The notes: generated by a model from the sequence alone, not told the origin. 64,000 nucleotides of DNA from Luteitalea sp. (GCA_009377605.1 WHTT01000012.1:1-64000), one strand, 5' to 3'; shown: positions 35,127 through 45,097, counted from the stretch's first letter. Numbers and translations are program-made.

Positions 35127-38100
35127 ATGAGACCCGCTCGCGCAGTCGGGACGATGGTCGTGACCGTCCTGGTCATAACCGGTGCGATCGCCTTGTCGAA
35201 GCGGCCGGCCGTGGCACAGGTCTTGTACGGCGGCTTGGTCGGCAGCGTCACCGATAGCTCCGACGCCGCCGTGCCCGGCGCCACCGTGACCGCCACCAAC
35301 ACCAACACCGGTCTCGTCCTCGAGACGGTGAGCGGCGACAACGGCAACTACTCCTTCACGAACGTGCAGCCGGGCCCGTACGATGTGCAGGTGGTGCTGC
35401 AAGGGTTCAGAGAGTTCCTGCGAACCGGCGTGCCCGTCACCGTGAACACCATCAGTCGCATCGACGTGAGGCTCGAGGTCGGCGCCCTCACCGAAACGGT
35501 GACGGTCGCCTCGGAGGCGTCACTCCTGCAGACCGACAAGGCCGACCTTCACACGGAGCTGAAATCAGACGAGATCACGAGCCTGCCGCTCAATCAGTTC
35601 CGCAACTATCAAGCGCTGGTCAACCTCGCACCTGGCGCGACGCCCGCCACGTTCCAGAACGCCGAGACCGACACGCCCGCGCGGTCGCTCCGCACCTTCG
35701 TCAACGGCCAAAATCCCAACAGCAACGCCACGCGCACGGACGGGGCCACGAACGTCAACATCTGGCTGCCGCACCACGACATGTACGTCTCCCCGGCGGA
35801 GACGATCGACACGGTCAACGTCTCCACGAATACCTTCGACGCCGAGCAAGGCATGGCCGGCGGCGCCGCCATCACCGTCGTCACCAAGTCGGGCACGAAC
35901 GAGCTCAGGGGGTCGGCCTTCGAGTTCTTCAATAGCGACACGTTGAACGCGCGGCCCTATTTCTTCGGGACCGCGGACGCCAAGCCGGACAAGCTCCCGG
36001 TCAACCGCAACATCTTCGGTGGCACGATCGGTGGGCCGATCAAGCGCAACACGCTGTTCTTCTTCGGCTCGTACGAGGGCTACAAACAGTCGCAGGACCT
36101 GTTCAACTTCTTGAGCGTGCCGGATAGCGGGCTCCGAAACGGCAACTTCGGCAACGCGCGCAACGCCGATGGCACTCGTCAGGTCATCTACGACCCGGCC
36201 ACGGGCAATCCGGATGGCAGCGGCCGCCAGCCGTTCCCGAACAACGTGATCCCGGACGACCGCATTCACCCGATCGCGCGCGAATTGCTCGAGCTGTATC
36301 CACTGCCAAATACGACAGGCTTCGGGGCCGGTGGCTTCAGCCAGAACTACCAGCGGCAGGAGAGCCGGACCACGGACCGGTACAACTACGACGGCAAGAT
36401 CAACTGGAACCGGACCTCCTCGCATCAGATCTGGGGCAAGTTCAGCTACCTGGACGCGGTCGTCGACGACCGGACCTACTTCCTCGGGCCCGACCCTGAC
36501 GCCGAGGGCGATGGCGGCGACACCAAGGTGTACCAGTTCACGGCGGGCCAGACCTGGACGCTGAGCCCGACGGTCGTCCTCGACAGCACGTTCGGCTTCT
36601 CGCGTCAGGACCAGACGGTCCTCGGCGCAGACTTCGAAGCGGGGAACTTCGGTCTCGATGTGCTGGGGATTCCCGGGACGAACGACCAGGGTCTCGATTT
36701 GCCCAACAGAGACCGCTACGCGGGTTACCCGCGGTTCGACGTTGGGACGAGCGCCACGACGACCGGTACTCCGCCTCTCACGAATGCCGCGCCGTTTTCA
36801 GTGCTGGGAAACTTCGAGGGTTGGATGCCGATCTTCCGCGACGAGCGGACGTACTCATTCTCGACCAACATCACCAAGGTCGCCGGGCGGCACGAGTTCC
36901 GGGGTGGTTACCTGGTGAACTTCCTGTCCCTGACGCATTGGCAGCCGGAGCTCGACAACCCGCGCGGCCGCTTCGACTTCACGACACGCAGCACGACGGC
37001 GCTCAGGGGCGGGCCGCAGACGGCAAACTTCTACAATTACTACGCCGCGTTCTTGCTCGGCCTCCCAGGCACCGTCAGCAAGAGCGTGCAGAACGAGCTG
37101 TTGACCGGCCGGGAGTGGCAGCACGGCCTCTATTTCCGCGATCGCTGGAACGTGAGCTCGAAGATGACGCTCGACCTCGGCGTGCGATGGGAGTACTACC
37201 CCATCATGCATCGGGTCGACCGTGGCATCGAGCGCGTGGATCTCGAGACGCTCGACGTGATGCTCGGCGGGCGCGGCGGCAATCCCGAGGACGTCGGCCT
37301 GGAGGCAGGCAAGGACAACTTCGCTCCGCGGGTCGGGTTCGTCTATCGGCCCAACGAGGACACCGTCATCAGGAGCGGTTACGGCGTCACGTACAACCCC
37401 GTCCCGTGGTCGCGCCCGCTTCGTGGCTCGTACCCGCTCACGATCGCAGAGCAGTTCTTCGACAACGAGACATTCGCACCGTATGGGCCGCTCGACGAAG
37501 GCATCCCGCTGATCACGGGGCCAGACCTCGAGAGCGGTCAGTTTCCGCTGCCGCCTGGGGTCGCCATGCGAACGCCGGAGCCGGGCAACATCGACCGCGG
37601 CACGATTCAGTCGTGGAACCTCGCGGTCGAGCGGCGTCTGCCCCTCAACATGTCGCTGGATCTCGCCTACGTCGGGACCAAGGGCGACGGCGGCTATGCC
37701 TGGATCGACATCAACGCGCCGCTGGAGATAGGCTCCGGTAACGACGGGCGGCCCTACGCTTCGCTCGGGCGGTTCCGGAATCTCGACTCCTGGGGTGCCC
37801 GCTTGAAGACGCGGTACCACGCCTTCCAGGTCGCCCTCAACCGGCCACTCAGCGATGGTCTGATGCTCAAGGGGGCCTACACGTGGGGCAAGTCGATGAA
37901 CATGTCGACCGGCGACGAGGACGGGTCGACGGGTGTTCATTTCAACACGCCAAGTCAGTATCACCGCAACTATACGGTCGCCGGCTTCGACCGGACGCAC
38001 AACTTCCAACTGGGGTTCTTGTACCAGCTCCCATGGCGAAGTGACGAGGGCTATGGCAACGTCGCGAGGGCGCTCATCAGCGACTGGCAGCTCAACGGCG

Positions 38101-38528
38101 TCTTCGCCATGTTCAGCGGTACACCGTTCGACGTGACCGCGAACGGGGACACCCTGAACACGCCGAGTAACCTCCAGACCGCCGACCAGATTGGAGACAC
38201 CACGCGCATCGGCGATGTCGGCGCAAGCGGGACGTACTACGATCCGAGCGCTTGGGCACAGCCGGAGGGCGTGCGCTTTGGGAGCTCGAGCCCGAACTCG
38301 GTCCGCGGCCCCGGAGGCGCCAACCTGGATCTCTCGGTGTTCCGGGCCTTCCTGCTAGGTGGGCTCCGGCGGCTCGAGTTCCGGGTCGAGGCTAACAACG
38401 TGACCAACACGCCGAAGTTCGCGAACCCGAACGGCGATGTCAACAACGCGAACTTCATGAGGATCACGAGCACGCTCAACGGATACGGCGAGCGTCAGAT
38501 CCGGCTTGGTGTGAGGTTCGCGTTCTAG
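35127..38528 (+). CDS. Oar-like TonB-dependent receptor, paralogue C
   Basis: The 1133-residue protein starts at an ATG with GGAGGGAGG upstream. The signal peptide contains VLVITGAIAL and ends at VA before QVLYGG. The domain order is as in A: regulatory-like domain (SVTDSSDAAVPGATV), plug (TDGATNVNIWLPHHDMYV, GGAAITVVTKSGTNELRGS) and barrel ending RLGVRFAF. Relative to A it has a longer segment at the GYPRFDVGTSATTTG-containing loop, a probable extracellular-loop difference. Duplication of A or C is evident; divergent loops suggest related ligands. A palindromic repeat follows the stop. Confidence 0.9.
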   Translation: MRPARAVGTMVVTVLVITGAIALSKRPAVAQVLYGGLVGSVTDSSDAAVPGATVTATNTNTGLVLETVSGDNGNYSFTNVQPGPYDVQVVLQGFREFLRTGVPVTVNTISRIDVRLEVGALTETVTVASEASLLQTDKADLHTELKSDEITSLPLNQFRNYQALVNLAPGATPATFQNAETDTPARSLRTFVNGQNPNSNATRTDGATNVNIWLPHHDMYVSPAETIDTVNVSTNTFDAEQGMAGGAAITVVTKSGTNELRGSAFEFFNSDTLNARPYFFGTADAKPDKLPVNRNIFGGTIGGPIKRNTLFFFGSYEGYKQSQDLFNFLSVPDSGLRNGNFGNARNADGTRQVIYDPATGNPDGSGRQPFPNNVIPDDRIHPIARELLELYPLPNTTGFGAGGFSQNYQRQESRTTDRYNYDGKINWNRTSSHQIWGKFSYLDAVVDDRTYFLGPDPDAEGDGGDTKVYQFTAGQTWTLSPTVVLDSTFGFSRQDQTVLGADFEAGNFGLDVLGIPGTNDQGLDLPNRDRYAGYPRFDVGTSATTTGTPPLTNAAPFSVLGNFEGWMPIFRDERTYSFSTNITKVAGRHEFRGGYLVNFLSLTHWQPELDNPRGRFDFTTRSTTALRGGPQTANFYNYYAAFLLGLPGTVSKSVQNELLTGREWQHGLYFRDRWNVSSKMTLDLGVRWEYYPIMHRVDRGIERVDLETLDVMLGGRGGNPEDVGLEAGKDNFAPRVGFVYRPNEDTVIRSGYGVTYNPVPWSRPLRGSYPLTIAEQFFDNETFAPYGPLDEGIPLITGPDLESGQFPLPPGVAMRTPEPGNIDRGTIQSWNLAVERRLPLNMSLDLAYVGTKGDGGYAWIDINAPLEIGSGNDGRPYASLGRFRNLDSWGARLKTRYHAFQVALNRPLSDGLMLKGAYTWGKSMNMSTGDEDGSTGVHFNTPSQYHRNYTVAGFDRTHNFQLGFLYQLPWRSDEGYGNVARALISDWQLNGVFAMFSGTPFDVTANGDTLNTPSNLQTADQIGDTTRIGDVGASGTYYDPSAWAQPEGVRFGSSSPNSVRGPGGANLDLSVFRAFLLGGLRRLEFRVEANNVTNTPKFANPNGDVNNANFMRITSTLNGYGERQIRLGVRFAF

Positions 38529-38541
38529 CACAAGAGGAGGA

Positions 38542-38598
38542 GGTAGGGCGGGGCTTCAACCCCGCCGCTCAGGGCGGCCCTAAGGGGCCGCCCTACCA
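38542..38598. repeat. GGTAGGG-bounded nested palindrome, possible terminator
   Basis: The ends GGTAGGGCGG and CCGCCCTACC are complementary. Inside are GGCGGGG/CCCCGCC with a six-base loop and GGGCGGCC/GGCCGCCC with a short loop. It has the same GGTAGGG and CCCTACC flanks as the REP-like family but different cores, and it lies 14 bases after the receptor C stop. Confidence 0.75.
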
Positions 38599-38629
38599 GA
38601 AACGCGATCATCCCACGAGTTCACGAATA

Positions 38630-40030
38630 GTGCCCCTTCCGTACCTTCGGGTGATCGCGCTGCTCGTGGCCGTGGGATCGCAGGCCGTCGGCGCACGGCA
38701 GCCGCTGCCTGTGCCGGAGCTCTCCCTCGAGGCCTATCCGCCCGAGGCCAGGCGCGCCATCGAGCCGGCGTATCGTGAGGCGGTCGCCAACCCAGAGGAT
38801 GCGGGAGCCGTGGGCCGTTTGGCGATGACGCTGCATGCGTGGGAGCAGTGGGACCGAGCCGCCGCAGCCTACGCGCGCGCCGCTGCCCTCGCACCCAAGA
38901 CGTTCGACTGGCCCTATCTCGCAGCTGTTGTTGCCGCGCGCACCAAGCGCTCTGCCGAAGCCGTCCCCTGGCTCGAGACGGCACTGACGCTGCGTCCCGA
39001 TTACCTGCCTGCTCGCCTCAAGCTGGCCGAAGCGCTGCTCGAAACGGCGCAGCGCGAGAAGAGCGCTCGGCACTTCGAAGCGCTCGCACGCGAGCCCGAA
39101 GCCGCCGCGCCGGCAGAGTACGGCCTCGGACGAGTCGCTGCAGAGGATGGCCGCACCGAGGCCGCCGTCGCGCATTATCGCCGCGCCTGCAGCCTCTTTC
39201 CGGAGTTCGGTGCCGCCCACTACGCGCTCGCCATGGCGTATCGCGACCTGGATCGGCGAGACGAAGCGCGCGGTGAGCTCGAGCTGCATCACAAGTACGG
39301 TACGCGCTGGCCCGGCCTAGACGATCCGCTGCTCGCCGGTGTCCACGCGCTCAAGGTCGACTCGCGATCGCAGGCGCAGCGAGGCCTCGAGTTGGCCAAA
39401 GCGGGACGTCTCGAGGAAGCCGTGCAGGCGCACGAAGCCGCCCTGGCAGCAAATCCCGAGCTCGTTCAGGCCCACGCCAACTTGATCTCACTCTACGGCC
39501 GGTTGAAAGAATGGCAGAAGGCCGAGGCACACTACCGGGCCATCGTCGACGCCGGCCGGGAGTCGGACGAGGCGCACTACAACTATGGGGTACTCCTCGG
39601 ACTGCAGAAGCGCTACGCCGAAGCCGCGGAGGCCTATCGCAAGGCGATCGAGGTCAACCCGCAGCGCGCATCGGCGCACAACAATCTCGGCCAGCTACTC
39701 GAGCAAGACGGCCGTGTGGACGAGGCGTTGGACGCCTACCAGCGTGCGGTCCGCGAGGCACCGACGTTCCGCCTGGCGCGGTTCAATCTCGGGCGGATGT
39801 TCATTGGCTCGCGCCGGTTCGACGAGGCAATCGCCGCGCTGTCCAAGCTGACGACGCCGGTGGATGCCGAGACGCCGCAATACCTGTTCGCACTGGCCAC
39901 GGCGTACGTACACGCGGGTCAGCGCGAGGTTGGCCTCGAATGGGCGACAAAGGCCAAGCAGCTCGCCGAGTCGCACGGCCAAACGGCGCTGGCCGCAGCC
40001 ATCGAGCGCGAGCTGGCGGGCCTCCGATGA
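38630..40030 (+). CDS. Exported tetratricopeptide repeat protein
   Basis: The 466-residue protein starts at a GTG with a signal-like N-terminus (LRVIALLVAVGSQAVGARQ). At least seven to eight TPR units follow, for example AHYNYGVLLGLQKRYAEAAEAYRKAIEVNP and HNNLGQLLEQDGRVDEAL. TPR proteins mediate protein-protein contacts and have no enzymatic role by themselves. The stop overlaps the start of the CRTAC1-type gene (ATGA), so the pair is likely made together and may form a surface or periplasmic complex. Confidence 0.85.
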   Translation: MPLPYLRVIALLVAVGSQAVGARQPLPVPELSLEAYPPEARRAIEPAYREAVANPEDAGAVGRLAMTLHAWEQWDRAAAAYARAAALAPKTFDWPYLAAVVAARTKRSAEAVPWLETALTLRPDYLPARLKLAEALLETAQREKSARHFEALAREPEAAAPAEYGLGRVAAEDGRTEAAVAHYRRACSLFPEFGAAHYALAMAYRDLDRRDEARGELELHHKYGTRWPGLDDPLLAGVHALKVDSRSQAQRGLELAKAGRLEEAVQAHEAALAANPELVQAHANLISLYGRLKEWQKAEAHYRAIVDAGRESDEAHYNYGVLLGLQKRYAEAAEAYRKAIEVNPQRASAHNNLGQLLEQDGRVDEALDAYQRAVREAPTFRLARFNLGRMFIGSRRFDEAIAALSKLTTPVDAETPQYLFALATAYVHAGQREVGLEWATKAKQLAESHGQTALAAAIERELAGLR

Positions 40031-41709
40031 CACCCTCCCTGCTGACGCGTTGTGCTGCCGCTGCGCTGCTGCTGCCACTCGCCATCGACGCGCCCCTCTT
40101 TCGCGAGGCCGCGCGTGATGTCGGCCTGGCATTCACGCACGTGAACGGCGCCTCCGGGCAGTACTACATGCCCGAGGTCATGGGCGCGGGTGTGGCCCTG
40201 TTCGACTACGACAACGACGGGGACCTCGACGTCTACGCCGTGCAGGGGCTCGACGACCTCCGTGACGCCCCATCGGCCCCCGTGTCCAGCCTCTTTCGCA
40301 ACGACCTCACGACATCGTCCGACGGCCAGCCGACACTACGCTTCACGGAGGTCACACAGAAGGCAGGCGTTGGTCTAGCCGCGTATGGCATGGGGACCGC
40401 GGTGGGAGACTACGACAATGACGGCAACCTCGACCTGTACGTGACGACGTTCGGGTCGAACGTGCTCTATCGCAACAAGGGCGACGGTACGTTCACCGAC
40501 GTGACGAGAACGGCAGGGGTCGACGATCCGCGTTGGAGCACGAGCGCCGCCTTCCTGGATTACGACCGCGATGGCGATCTCGATCTCTTCGTCGCAAACT
40601 ACGTGGCCTTCACGATTGCGAGCAACAAGATCTGCTACGAGGCGCTCGGTGCCCGCGACTACTGCGGTCCGCGCGCCTATAATCCAGTGCCAGACCGCAT
40701 GTTCCGCAACAATGGTGACGGCACCTTCACCGACGTGACCGAGCCCTCCGGCATGGCGAGCGCCTTCGGTCGCGGCCTCGGCGTCGCCACGGGTGACTAT
40801 GACGGTGATGGCTGGATCGATGTCTACGTGGCGAACGACGCCTCCCCCAACCAGCTCTGGATCAACCGTAGCGACGGGACGTTCGAGGATGCAGGCCTGC
40901 TGTCTGGCACCGCCGTCAGCGGTGACGGCCGTCCCGAAGGCAGCATGGGCATTGCCTCCGCGGATTACGACGCAGACGGTGATGAGGACCTTCTCGTCTC
41001 GAATCTCACGGGCGAGACCTTCGTGATCTACACCAACGATGGCACGGGTAATTTCGAGGACAGCCGCCGGGCGGCCGGTCTCGCGATGCCGACCGCGGGC
41101 ATGACGGGGTTCGGCACCGACTGGTTCGACTACGACGCCGACGGCCGGCTCGATCTCTTCGTCGCCAACGGCGCGGTCAATATCATCGGCGAGCAGCGGG
41201 GACACGCCCAGCCGTTCCGACAGCGCAACCAACTCTTCCACCAGGAAGCACAGGGACGCTTGACGGAGGTGACCGCCAACGCTGGCGCAGCTCTAGCGCT
41301 CATCGAGGTCAGCCGCGGCGCCGCGTTCGGCGACATCGACAACGACGGTGATATCGACCTCCTCGTGACCAACAATGCGGGCCCGCTGCGCCTGTTGCTC
41401 AATGAAGCACGGGCAGAGCGGCACTGGCTGTCGGTCAGGTTGGACAACGGGGCACGCAACCGCTGGGGTGTCGGCGCGCGCGTCGGCGTTGCGCGCCAGG
41501 GGCAGCCGACGCTCTGGCGGCGCGTCCGCAGCGATGGCAGTTATCTCTCGGCCTCCGATCTACGTGCCCACTTTGGTCTTGGCGCGAATGCCGCAATCAG
41601 CGCCGTCATCGTGGAATGGCCAGATGGATCCCGCGAACGCTGGACCGATGTCCGTACAGATCGCCTCGTTGTGCTAACGCGTGGTGAGGGAAGCCGGCCG
41701 GGCCGCTAG
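40027..41709 (+). CDS. CRTAC1 family protein: FG-GAP/VCBS repeats with C-terminal ASPIC/UnbV domain
   Basis: The 560-residue protein begins at the ATG overlapping the TPR stop, with a signal-like start (LLTRCAAAALLLPLAI). It contains about six FG-GAP-like calcium-binding repeats with DxDxDGxxD loops, such as LFDYDNDGDLDVY, VGDYDNDGNLDLY, FLDYDRDGDLDLF and WFDYDADGRLDLF. The C-terminal about 70 residues form the ASPIC/UnbV domain (RWGVGARVGVAR to GANAAISAVIVEWPDGS). Family knowledge: beta-propeller surface proteins of unclear function, common beside TPR genes in Acidobacteriota and Planctomycetota. It is followed by a REP-like cluster. Confidence 0.88.
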   Translation: MTPSLLTRCAAAALLLPLAIDAPLFREAARDVGLAFTHVNGASGQYYMPEVMGAGVALFDYDNDGDLDVYAVQGLDDLRDAPSAPVSSLFRNDLTTSSDGQPTLRFTEVTQKAGVGLAAYGMGTAVGDYDNDGNLDLYVTTFGSNVLYRNKGDGTFTDVTRTAGVDDPRWSTSAAFLDYDRDGDLDLFVANYVAFTIASNKICYEALGARDYCGPRAYNPVPDRMFRNNGDGTFTDVTEPSGMASAFGRGLGVATGDYDGDGWIDVYVANDASPNQLWINRSDGTFEDAGLLSGTAVSGDGRPEGSMGIASADYDADGDEDLLVSNLTGETFVIYTNDGTGNFEDSRRAAGLAMPTAGMTGFGTDWFDYDADGRLDLFVANGAVNIIGEQRGHAQPFRQRNQLFHQEAQGRLTEVTANAGAALALIEVSRGAAFGDIDNDGDIDLLVTNNAGPLRLLLNEARAERHWLSVRLDNGARNRWGVGARVGVARQGQPTLWRRVRSDGSYLSASDLRAHFGLGANAAISAVIVEWPDGSRERWTDVRTDRLVVLTRGEGSRPGR

Positions 41710-41749
41710 GCGCGCTCAGTGGAATCCGAGACAGACCCCAAACGGACAC

Positions 41750-41822
41750 CTCGGCGAGAGAACGGCCTCCTCGGCGAGGCGGCCCTACCGCGATGGTAGG
41801 GTGTGTTCGCCGAACGCGCCGT
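41750..41822. repeat. REP-like double palindrome
   Basis: CCTCGGCGAGGCGGCCCTACC (about 41767-41789) faces GGTAGGGTGTGTTCGCC-AACGCGCC (to 41820). The two are separated by GCGATG. The unit lies in the gap between the CRTAC1-type and M28 peptidase genes. Confidence 0.8.
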
Positions 41823-41889
41823 GACCATTGATAGAATCTTCCCAGTCAAGTGCGGCGGTCAGCAAAGCCTGACGGAGATGTTTCCGGAT

Positions 41890-43329
41890 ATGCACACTCA
41901 CTCCTCCTCTCGCCTCGTCCATCGGTTGGCCCTCCGCTCGGTGATCTTCGTGGGGCTCGTCATCGCGGTCGCGCTGACGAAGGGCGCCTCGACGGCCGGC
42001 CAGGAAGCACGCGACACGTGGCTCGAGCCGTATCGGCCGGCGGTCCAACGCCTCATCGACACATCGCTCGGGTCACCGTTTGCATGGCGCCGCCTGGCGA
42101 CGCTGACCGATACGTTCGGTCCACGCCTCTCGGGCAGCGACAACCTCGAAAAGGCCATACGCTGGGCGGAGTCCGAAATGAAGCGCGACGGTCTCACCAA
42201 CGTCCGCCTCCAACGCGTGCAGGTGCCGCGCTGGGTGCGCGGTCGCGAGAGCCTGGAGATCGTCGAGCCGGTGCCCTCCTCGCTCGCGATGCTTGGCCTC
42301 GGCGGCAGCGTGGCGACAGCGGCTGACGGCGTCGAGGCAGAGCTGCTGGTTGTCAGCAGCTTCGAGGACTTGCGCAGCCGCGTGCCGCAGGCACGCGGCA
42401 AGATCGTGCTCTTCAACGCACCGTTCACGAGCTACAGCGAGACCGTGACGTACCGCACGAACGGCGCGGCGGAGGCGGCGCGCGTCGGCGCTGTCGCAGC
42501 GTTGGTTCGCTCGGTCGGTGGCATGGGGCTCCGAACGCCGCACACCGGCATGATGACCTACGTCGAGGATGTGCCGCAGATTCCCGCGGCCGCTGTCAGC
42601 GCGGAAGACGCCGAGCGGCTCGCGCGGCTACAGGCACGCGGTCGGCCGGTGGTGCTCCGCTTGCGAATGGAGGCACAAATGCAGCCGGACGCGGAATCCG
42701 CCAATGTGATTGGTGAGATCCCGGGACGCGAGCGGCCGAACGAAATCGTGCTCGTCGGCGGCCACATCGACTCGTGGGACGTCGGCACCGGCGCGTCGGA
42801 CGATGGGGTGGGCTGCATTGTCACGTGGGAGGCGCTGCGGCTGATGAAGGCGCTGGACCTTCGCCCCCGCCGGACCGTCCGCGTTGTGTTGTTCACCAAC
42901 GAGGAGAACGGGCTGCGCGGCGCCCTGGCGTATCGAGACGCGTATGCCGCCGAGGCAGGGCAACACGTGCTAGCGCTCGAGAGCGACTCCGGCGTGTTCG
43001 CGCCACTCCGTCTCGGTTACACCGGACCGGATCGCGGGCTGCAGACGTTGAGCGAGATCGCGACCTTGCTCACACGGCTCGGTGTCGATCGAGTCGGCGC
43101 TGGGGGCGGTGGAGCCGATATCAGCCCCATTGCCCGCGCCGGCAACGTGCCCATGATGTCGCTCGGCGGCGATCCGTCGCGCTACTTCACCATCCACCAC
43201 ACGCAGGCCGACACGATCGAGCGCATCACACCGGGGGAGGTCTCACGCGCCGCAGCCGCGATTGCCGTGGTGACCTATCTCGTTGCGGACATGCCGCAGC
43301 GTTTCGCGGCGTATCCGGCGACGAATTAA
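41890..43329 (+). CDS. M28 family metallopeptidase, exported
   Basis: The chosen ATG (MHTHSSSR) has GGAG about 12 bases upstream and gives 479 residues; an ATG 12 bases earlier is possible but sits directly on that site. The N-terminus has a signal sequence (SVIFVGLVIAVALTKGASTA). A PA-like insert spans about residues 120-260 (ARGKIVLFNAPF). The zinc-binding part is intact: GGHIDSWDVGTGASDDG with His292, TNEENGLRG with the catalytic Glu, and FTIHHTQADTIERI with the last His ligand. Family knowledge: aminopeptidase or carboxypeptidase with two zinc ions. It converges on the S10 gene across an inverted repeat. Confidence 0.88.
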   Translation: MHTHSSSRLVHRLALRSVIFVGLVIAVALTKGASTAGQEARDTWLEPYRPAVQRLIDTSLGSPFAWRRLATLTDTFGPRLSGSDNLEKAIRWAESEMKRDGLTNVRLQRVQVPRWVRGRESLEIVEPVPSSLAMLGLGGSVATAADGVEAELLVVSSFEDLRSRVPQARGKIVLFNAPFTSYSETVTYRTNGAAEAARVGAVAALVRSVGGMGLRTPHTGMMTYVEDVPQIPAAAVSAEDAERLARLQARGRPVVLRLRMEAQMQPDAESANVIGEIPGRERPNEIVLVGGHIDSWDVGTGASDDGVGCIVTWEALRLMKALDLRPRRTVRVVLFTNEENGLRGALAYRDAYAAEAGQHVLALESDSGVFAPLRLGYTGPDRGLQTLSEIATLLTRLGVDRVGAGGGGADISPIARAGNVPMMSLGGDPSRYFTIHHTQADTIERITPGEVSRAAAAIAVVTYLVADMPQRFAAYPATN

Positions 43330-43512
43330 GGAGGGATCAAGGGACCAAGGGGTCAAGGGGTCTAGGGATCAAGGGTCGGGAGGGCTGCTGGCCAGGCCGA
43401 CCCCAAGGCCACGCTATTGTCGGTCAGTGCAAAATGGCCTCTAGGTTTGAAGCTCGTGCGCTTGGACAAGCCCATCCCTAGATCCCTAGATCCCTAGATC
43501 CCTTGACCCTTT
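43330..43512. repeat. Inverted tandem repeat arms at the M28/S10 convergent junction
   Basis: The left arm (43333-43378) carries AAGGGGTC/TAGGGATC-like 8-bp units. The right arm (43468-43512) carries CCCTAGAT units in the complementary sense and ends inside the S10 stop region. The arms enclose about 90 bases of unique sequence. The same TAGGGATC unit builds the junction at 59403-59555. Confidence 0.75.
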
Positions 43513-45097
43513 ACTTCCCTCCCTCCGACGTGGGCACCGGTGCACGGCTTGCACCGGTGATGAAGCGCGCCAGGTTTCCCTTCAATTGTTCGAGCGACGG
43601 GCCGTGGATGTACATCATGTGCCCGGCCTCGTAGTACGTCATGCTGACACGTTGACGGTAGTCTCCGTCATACGCGAGATGGTTGAAGGTGTACTCCGTC
43701 GCGAAGAACGGCGTTGCGAGATCGTAGTAGCCGTTGGCTACCAGGACGCGCAGGTGCGGGTTCTGGGCCATCGCTGACCGCAGGGCCGGCGCGACGTTCG
43801 TGTACCTGCCTGGCTCCTCGGGCTTCCAGGGGCGCACCTTGTCGGTGAGAATCTCGTAGACAGCGTCGTTCTCGTACTTCAGCTCTCGACGGACGTACGC
43901 GTTCAGCGCCGCGGTGTACGGTCCAGAGATGGCGACCATGCTGGGGTCGTATGCGGTGTGCTCGCCCGCTGCATCCTCGTCGCGGCCGGTATATCGGCTG
44001 TCGAGGCGGCCAACCGTCACGCGCGCGTCGCGCAACAGCTCCTTCCTGAACCGAGAGATCTCGACGCGCAGGTTGGCCTGCTCGACGAACGCCGCCGAGA
44101 GGCCCGTCAGGCGAGCGACCTGCTGCGCCACTTCCTGCCGCGCGGTGTCGTTGAGCGTGTTGCCGGCGAGCAGCGCTCGTGCGTACTCACCCATCGCGAA
44201 TTCACGCACCTCATCCAGCGTCTTCCCAAGATCTGCTTGGAGCTCGGGCGCCAGCTTCTTGTGGTACCACGCCGTTGCGGTATATGTCGGCAGGAACAGC
44301 AAATACGGCAGATCGTTGCCCTCGTCGAATCTGGCAGTCTGGAAGTTCAAGATCGACGAGACGAGCATGATGCCGCTCAGATGGATACCGTGGCGATCCT
44401 GCAGATAGTCCGACAGCCCCGCGGCGCGTGTGGTGCCGTAGCTTTCGCCGATGAGAAACTTCGGTGAGCTCCAGCGCTGGGCGCGGGTGAGGTAGAGCCG
44501 GATGAAGTCGCCGACCGACTCGACATCCTCACGGACGCCGTGGAACTGTCCGGCATCTTCACCCGCCGCCGGCCGGCTATAGCCGGTGGACACCGGGTCG
44601 ATGAAGACCAGATCCGTCACGTCCAGAACCGACGATGCATTCTCGACGAGTTGGCCGGGCGGCGCGGCCTGGGTCGGATCGTCAGGCATGAAGACGCGCT
44701 TCGGTCCGAGCAAACCGAGATGCAACCAGACCGACGAGGAGCCAGGCCCGCCGTTGAACGAGAACGTGAGCGGCCGCCGTGACACATCGTCGACATCGTC
44801 CCGCGTGTACGCAGTGAAGAAGATGTTCGCCTTCGGCTCTCCGGCGTCATCCTCGAGCGCCAGCATCCCGGTTGTTGCCGTATATGCGACGTCGACGCCG
44901 CCGATGCGTGCACGATGTCGTGTCTCGACCGGCGGCGACAGCTCGGATGCCTTCGCCAGCTCCTTCCTCTCTCCAGTTTCTGACTTGACCTCCTTGCTGG
45001 CCAGCTGGGCCGCCGCTCCGCGCTGTTGCGCCGGCATTGCGGAGGAGCCCAACAGCAGCGCGAAGACCAGTGCGCTCATCTGGCGTACCATTCGCAT
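43511..45097 (-). CDS. S10 family serine carboxypeptidase-like protein, exported
   Basis: The 528-residue product has a signal peptide (MSALVFALLLGSSAMPAQQ). The alpha/beta-hydrolase fold of S10 peptidases is shown by LTFSFNGGPGSSSVWLHLG (oxyanion-hole motif), FLIGESYGTTRAAGL with Ser219 as nucleophile, VANGYYDLATPF with the Asp and YEAGHMMYIH with the His. Length and motif order fit bacterial S10 members. Family knowledge: acidic carboxypeptidases that remove C-terminal residues from peptides. With the nearby M28 gene it suggests peptide scavenging outside the inner membrane. Confidence 0.88.
   Translation of the reverse strand: MRMVRQMSALVFALLLGSSAMPAQQRGAAAQLASKEVKSETGERKELAKASELSPPVETRHRARIGGVDVAYTATTGMLALEDDAGEPKANIFFTAYTRDDVDDVSRRPLTFSFNGGPGSSSVWLHLGLLGPKRVFMPDDPTQAAPPGQLVENASSVLDVTDLVFIDPVSTGYSRPAAGEDAGQFHGVREDVESVGDFIRLYLTRAQRWSSPKFLIGESYGTTRAAGLSDYLQDRHGIHLSGIMLVSSILNFQTARFDEGNDLPYLLFLPTYTATAWYHKKLAPELQADLGKTLDEVREFAMGEYARALLAGNTLNDTARQEVAQQVARLTGLSAAFVEQANLRVEISRFRKELLRDARVTVGRLDSRYTGRDEDAAGEHTAYDPSMVAISGPYTAALNAYVRRELKYENDAVYEILTDKVRPWKPEEPGRYTNVAPALRSAMAQNPHLRVLVANGYYDLATPFFATEYTFNHLAYDGDYRQRVSMTYYEAGHMMYIHGPSLEQLKGNLARFITGASRAPVPTSEGGK

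Noticed and set aside
36855-38009. 384-codon minus-strand open frame
   Set aside because: Antisense shadow of receptor paralogue C.
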